A DNA stretch of 24,909 nt from Spirogloea muscicola (lineage: Eukaryota; Streptophyta; Zygnematophyceae; Spirogloeales; Spirogloeaceae), in the NCBI GenBank assembly GCA_009602725.1, contig WELB01000013.1, positions 595,532 to 620,440 on the forward strand, read 5' to 3'. Shown here piece after piece: positions 21,901-24,909 of the stretch (its first letter is position 1; every line of letters starts with the position of its first letter). The notes beneath the pieces are model-generated. The model saw only the letters and a list, made by a program, of their open reading frames with translations, did no database searches and was not told the origin of the DNA. The translations under genes were made by a program, and so were the position numbers.

Positions 21901-22374
21901 ACCACCAGAGCATGAGGCTGATGCTGCTCGGTTGGCGACCTCCCTCACTCCAAATGCCAAGAAGGTGTACAGCTTGTCTGGCACCCAGAAATTCGAGTTG
22001 CCTACCAATGAGGTAAGACAGCATGTAAGAGATATCTGAGTGATGAGGCCAGAGGTACTGGACATATTGACCTAGGCACTGGCCTTCACGTCTGGGTCAT
22101 GGCTAATACCGCCTGAGGTTGCTTCTGCTGCAAAGCTTATGTAAGATCGTGATGCTGAGCACAGTTGGACTGCACTACTTGAATGTTCGAGTCAAGTTTG
22201 AGCTGCAAGCATTTGGTGGCTGGCACGCAGGTGGAGATTGTTGATGTGTTTAAGGCCGTGGAGCAAGCCAAGCAAGCGATGCAAATCCAAGCCTGGGGCG
22301 TGGCCAACACCACCTTGGAAGATGTATTTATCACCATTGCCAAGGAGGCTCAGGAGGGGACTGTACTTTCTTAG
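15938..22374 (+). CDS. Half-size ABC transporter, subfamily A, ABCA3-12-like subtype, 21 exons
   Basis: Probable lipid or fatty-acid transporter, one membrane domain plus one nucleotide-binding domain, 984 aa as assembled. Exons: 15938-16033, 16188-16301, 16509-16580, 16711-16936, 17027-17133, 17288-17453, 17562-17681, 17787-17911, 18082-18240, 18389-18551, 18813-18938, 19167-19250, 19474-19688, 19951-20109, 20302-20505, 20645-20754, 20965-21178, 21306-21411, 21604-21692, 21857-22012, 22231-22374. TM1 is at about 45-65. A large outer loop begins with Cys-rich CGCKC and contains [11 protein letters not shown]2-TM6 follow (about 377-590). The NBD has Walker [10 protein letters not shown] (700-708), Q-loop Gln747, signature YSGGM (801-805), Walker B VVYMDEP (821-827), D-loop GLDP and H-loop His857, all intact. 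The STGLDPASR context and lack of the ENP-type tail separate it from the neighbour and fit the plant ABCA3-12 group (Arabidopsis ABCA9, a known member, moves fatty acids into the ER). ATG 15938 begins a conserved N-terminus. The least certain junction is 17453/17562. Two introns may have GC donors. Confidence 0.95.
16302..16508 (+). other. Probable GC-AG intron in the ABCA3-12-like gene
   Basis: Exon 2 ends in TACAAG and is followed by GCGAGG rather than GT. The acceptor GGGCGCAG precedes TGCGGCTGC. This splice gives SKYK joined to CGCKC, keeping the family pattern of a short segment after TM1 followed by a Cys-rich block. No nearby GT donor keeps the frame: the next GT downstream (CCAC|GTCC) is out of phase, and those upstream would remove TM1. 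Confidence 0.7.
20110..20301 (+). other. Possible GC-AG intron in the ABCA3-12-like gene
   Basis: The donor reads GAG|GCAAGT, the exact consensus of GC-AG introns, and the acceptor is TTTGAGCAG before AGGGCAATG. The junction gives DVMQE joined to RAMVAELL. A canonical GT-AG alternative exists 4 nt downstream (GCAA|GTGTGA with acceptor GCAGAG) and would add one alanine, so the GC donor is likely but not proven. Confidence 0.5.
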
Positions 22375-23032
22375 CAAACGACGCACCGGCATTTATTGAC
22401 CTTACGTCATACACAAGGCCAAAACACTGTCACACCTATTGTTTGTCACTAACGATTCTGCTCGAAGCTTCTATGCATGGGCACCTCTGCAGCAATATGG
22501 TGCTTGCGGTGGGAGACCACAAGACCTGGGATGGTCTGGTTATGCCAACGTACCAGTTTCTTATTGTTTCTTATTGTATTATTTTTTTCAGTGTACAAAT
22601 CGCCAGTGATCTGGCAGCCTTCCTTCAACATTCTTGATCCACAGAGGAAAGCATCGCTGCTATTTCTGTTTTGATCTGTGCAAACGAAGACAATTTGTCT
22701 TGCCAGCATCAGCAGCTAGTTGAAGCTCTGGTTGTTGTAGTTCTTTGTTGCTGATTTCAATAATTCGTGAACATACCTTTGCTTGTGCCCACGTACTTGT
22801 GCCAACTGACACATGTGGTCTGACCAGCGAGGACATGGCGTAACCACCTTCCTTCATCATCACGTCAATTCCTGAATTTCTTTAGCTATTACACAGCCTG
22901 GTGCCTAAGTGTCTGCGAGTTCTGTGTCAGCTCTCCAATGTCGTCACATCTTGCTAACCAGTTGTAGGACTTAGGCATATCTCCACCTCCACCTTGACTA
23001 AAAACTACGTGGCTTGGGCCTTTTGTTGTAGC
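22375..23032. other. Convergent intergenic region between ABCA and SOD genes
   Basis: The plus-strand transporter ends at 22374 and the minus-strand SOD ends at 23033, so both 3' UTRs share this 658 bp. It is AT-richer than the coding parts. I see no open frame of interest. No TGTAA motif was found on the plus strand for the transporter. Confidence 0.6.
22889..22893 (-). terminator. Candidate TGTAA polyadenylation signal of the SOD gene
   Basis: TTACA on the plus strand reads TGTAA on the minus strand, 140 nt downstream of the SOD stop codon. TGTAA is the usual green-algal polyadenylation motif. A 5-bp motif occurs often by chance, so this rests mainly on position. Confidence 0.35.
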
Positions 23033-24909
23033 TCAAATTGCCAGTTCATAACGAGCCTCCACATCCTTCCAGTTGACCACCTTCCATATGTTCTTCAGGT
23101 ACTCTGGTTTCACGTTCTTGTACTGTAAGAAAATACAGTAGCTTCCTTTAGTCACATTGCTCATTCACCTCTCTAGGTCATATGAAGCTTGAAACATTGT
23201 GGTCATGCCAAATGGGATTCTATTATTAAGCCATCCGGACAATGACTAAGGATATGGTGTGTTCCTAAACAGCAATTTGACCCTCAAATAAGATTCAATG
23301 TGACATGATTGATCAACCTGGAGGTAGAATGCGTGCTCCCAGACATCAACTCCGAGTAAAGGTGTTAGCCCTTGCATACTAAGTGGGTCCTGCCAGTAGA
23401 ATTATTTGACAAGCTCAGCTCATCAAATGCAATACCAATCACAATGAATTGATATGACCAAGGGCCACCCTGTGTCACTAGGGTCAAATCATCATTCATC
23501 ACTAAATACAGGTTGTAATGTTGATGCATGCGACCCAAGGCTTGATTGAAGTGGGTACTCCCTAGTATGTCAGATTGTGCTCCAAAATTCGTGCTAAATT
23601 TCTATAGGAGCCTCAGAGCGTACGGAATCCGTTTGCATTTCATTGATCCTTACGACATTCACTTGCAAGAGAAGTATGAGTTGGAAGATGAGCATGCCAT
23701 CTGCAGGGTTTTGCAGTCTATACCTGGTTGGCAGTTGTGGTTATGAGCAGCCGCTTCTTTTCAGGGTGAAGGCCAAGCCACTATCGTGATTCCCAAAGGA
23801 TTTGGAAATCAAAAGGGTAACTTAGTCAGGCGCTACAGAACGCTGATCTAGTAAGCATCAGAGGCACACACCGTGTCAGCTAACAGACAGCGAGCAGAGG
23901 CAGTAGCAGTGGTAGAGATTGCGATCTTCGTCTAGATCACAGTAGATACTAATAGACGGACTGAAAGAGAACGAATCTACTGGGCTCTCAGCTCAAGTAT
24001 ATCGGTGTCCTGCTGCTCACCACCCAGCCAGAACCCTGAAGGGCTGCTCCTGCTGCATTGAACTTCTCCTTGAAGCTGGCTAGGGACCCAAACTCAGAGT
24101 CAATTGCAGATGAGAGCTTACCGGAGGCCAGCTCTCCGCCGCCCTCCTGCAATGTAGTATGCACACGTGTCAGCAAAATTCTATCTCACCTTGATACAGG
24201 TATGCTTGTCTGATGCGCAAGTGTCGTTTGCAATGCTGCCTACTATTTAAGCTGCAGATAGAACATCTGCTTAAGTCTTACTCCATCTAGTGCTGAGCAG
24301 CCATAGAGGAAGAGTGCCGGCTGGGGTGCCCAACCTTGGGCGGCGCCAGATTTTGCCAGAAGATGGTGTGATTGATGTGACCTGCAGCCATTATATGATC
24401 GCTCAGGGAGGGCCCACATCGCTGCGAGCTTCAGAAAGGGCCAAGGCTTACACCTCGCCACGTCGGCAGACTGTGAGACGAAGTGCGCAAGCAGCAAACG
24501 ACACAGAACATGGCTACATCCGCTTAGTCTGAACGGGCTGGTCGTCGCTTCGAGCGAGACAGGACGTGACATCAGGCGCAGTAAGTAAGTGAAGGCAGGG
24601 TCAGGATGCTGGGGAAATCACCTCCGCCATTGAACTTGAGGGCGCCCTGGAGCGCAATCTCCGTCTCGAGGTCCTCGCTGCCGTGCGCCGCCTCCAGCTG
24701 CTCCAGCGCCTTGTTGAGGTTCGTGACGTACGTCTGGTGGTGCTTCTGGTGGTGCAGCCTCATGATCTCCTCGCTAATCACCGGCTCCAGCGCGTCGTAC
24801 TCGTACGGCAGCGCCGGCAGCGAGAAGCTGTGCGCGCCCCGCGACGGCGCCGCCGCAGCCGCAGCAGCGGCGGCGGCGGCGGCATGGCGTTGGCCGCCGG
24901 AGGCCGCCG
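23033..24909 (-). CDS. MSD1: Manganese superoxide dismutase, 5'-partial, 6 exons in window
   Basis: Converts superoxide to hydrogen peroxide and oxygen, most likely in mitochondria. Exons: >24909-24622, 24381-24335, 24146-24021, 23780-23724, 23389-23318, 23122-23033, all GT-AG; the stop is TGA. The frame stays open to the window edge, so the start codon lies outside. The visible N-terminus is a run of about a dozen alanines followed by [18 protein letters not shown], consistent with a targeting peptide and the start of the mature enzyme. Metal ligands are present: the first His of LHHQKHH, the His of GHINHTIFW, and the Asp and His of DVWEHAF. The second-sphere Gln lies in GAALQGSGW and the active-site Tyr in HHQTYV. 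The Gln position and GGGHINH (not an AAQ.WNH-type motif) indicate manganese rather than iron. The C-terminus [13 protein letters not shown] is complete. Only the 5' end is missing. The gene is convergent with the ABCA gene, with no evident functional link. Confidence 0.94.

Noticed and set aside
9048-22374. A single full-size ABCA transporter
   Set aside because: The two halves are on opposite strands, and each has its own start, membrane domain, nucleotide-binding domain and stop.
23033-24909. Iron superoxide dismutase of the chloroplast type
   Set aside because: The metal-tuning Gln is in GAALQGSGW and the motif is GGGHINH, both typical of the manganese form.

Overview
The window is nuclear DNA of a eukaryote, most likely a green alga and probably a trebouxiophyte (lineage inferred, genus not identified). 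Every recognisable protein is cut into many short exons by spliceosomal introns. The encoded families have plant-type versions: organelle-type AspRS, two plant-type half-size ABCA transporters and a manganese superoxide dismutase. One intron carries TTTAGGG plant-type telomere repeats. Exon chains were assembled by hand: each junction was placed where flanking splice dinucleotides kept both reading frame and family similarity intact.

Layout: 1-3150 is mostly non-coding. It holds a CT-rich tract, one copy each of two dispersed repeats, and an unrecognised hydrophobic reading frame on the minus strand (about 1998-2660). 3151-7861 (minus) is a 15-exon bacterial/organelle-type aspartyl-tRNA synthetase whose N-terminal presequence is in a different frame from the enzyme. 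7862-9047 is the upstream region of that gene and holds the second copy of one repeat. 9048-14666 (minus) is a 17-exon half-size ABCA transporter of the ABCA2 subtype (953 aa as assembled). 14667-15937 is the shared upstream region of two divergent ABCA genes and holds the second copy of the other repeat. 15938-22374 (plus) is a 21-exon half-size ABCA transporter of the other plant subtype (ABCA3-12-like, 984 aa as assembled). 22375-23032 is a convergent gap. 23033-24909 (minus) is an Mn superoxide dismutase whose start lies beyond the window edge.

The two transporters are the most interesting unit. They are head-to-head paralogs of two distinct ABCA subtypes, each with one membrane domain and one nucleotide-binding domain, so each must dimerise to work. 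A shared 1.27-kb upstream region makes co-expression, and possibly a heterodimer, a reasonable hypothesis. AspRS and SOD are housekeeping organelle proteins with no evident functional link to them. I see no CRISPR array, prokaryotic operon, rRNA or complete tRNA gene.
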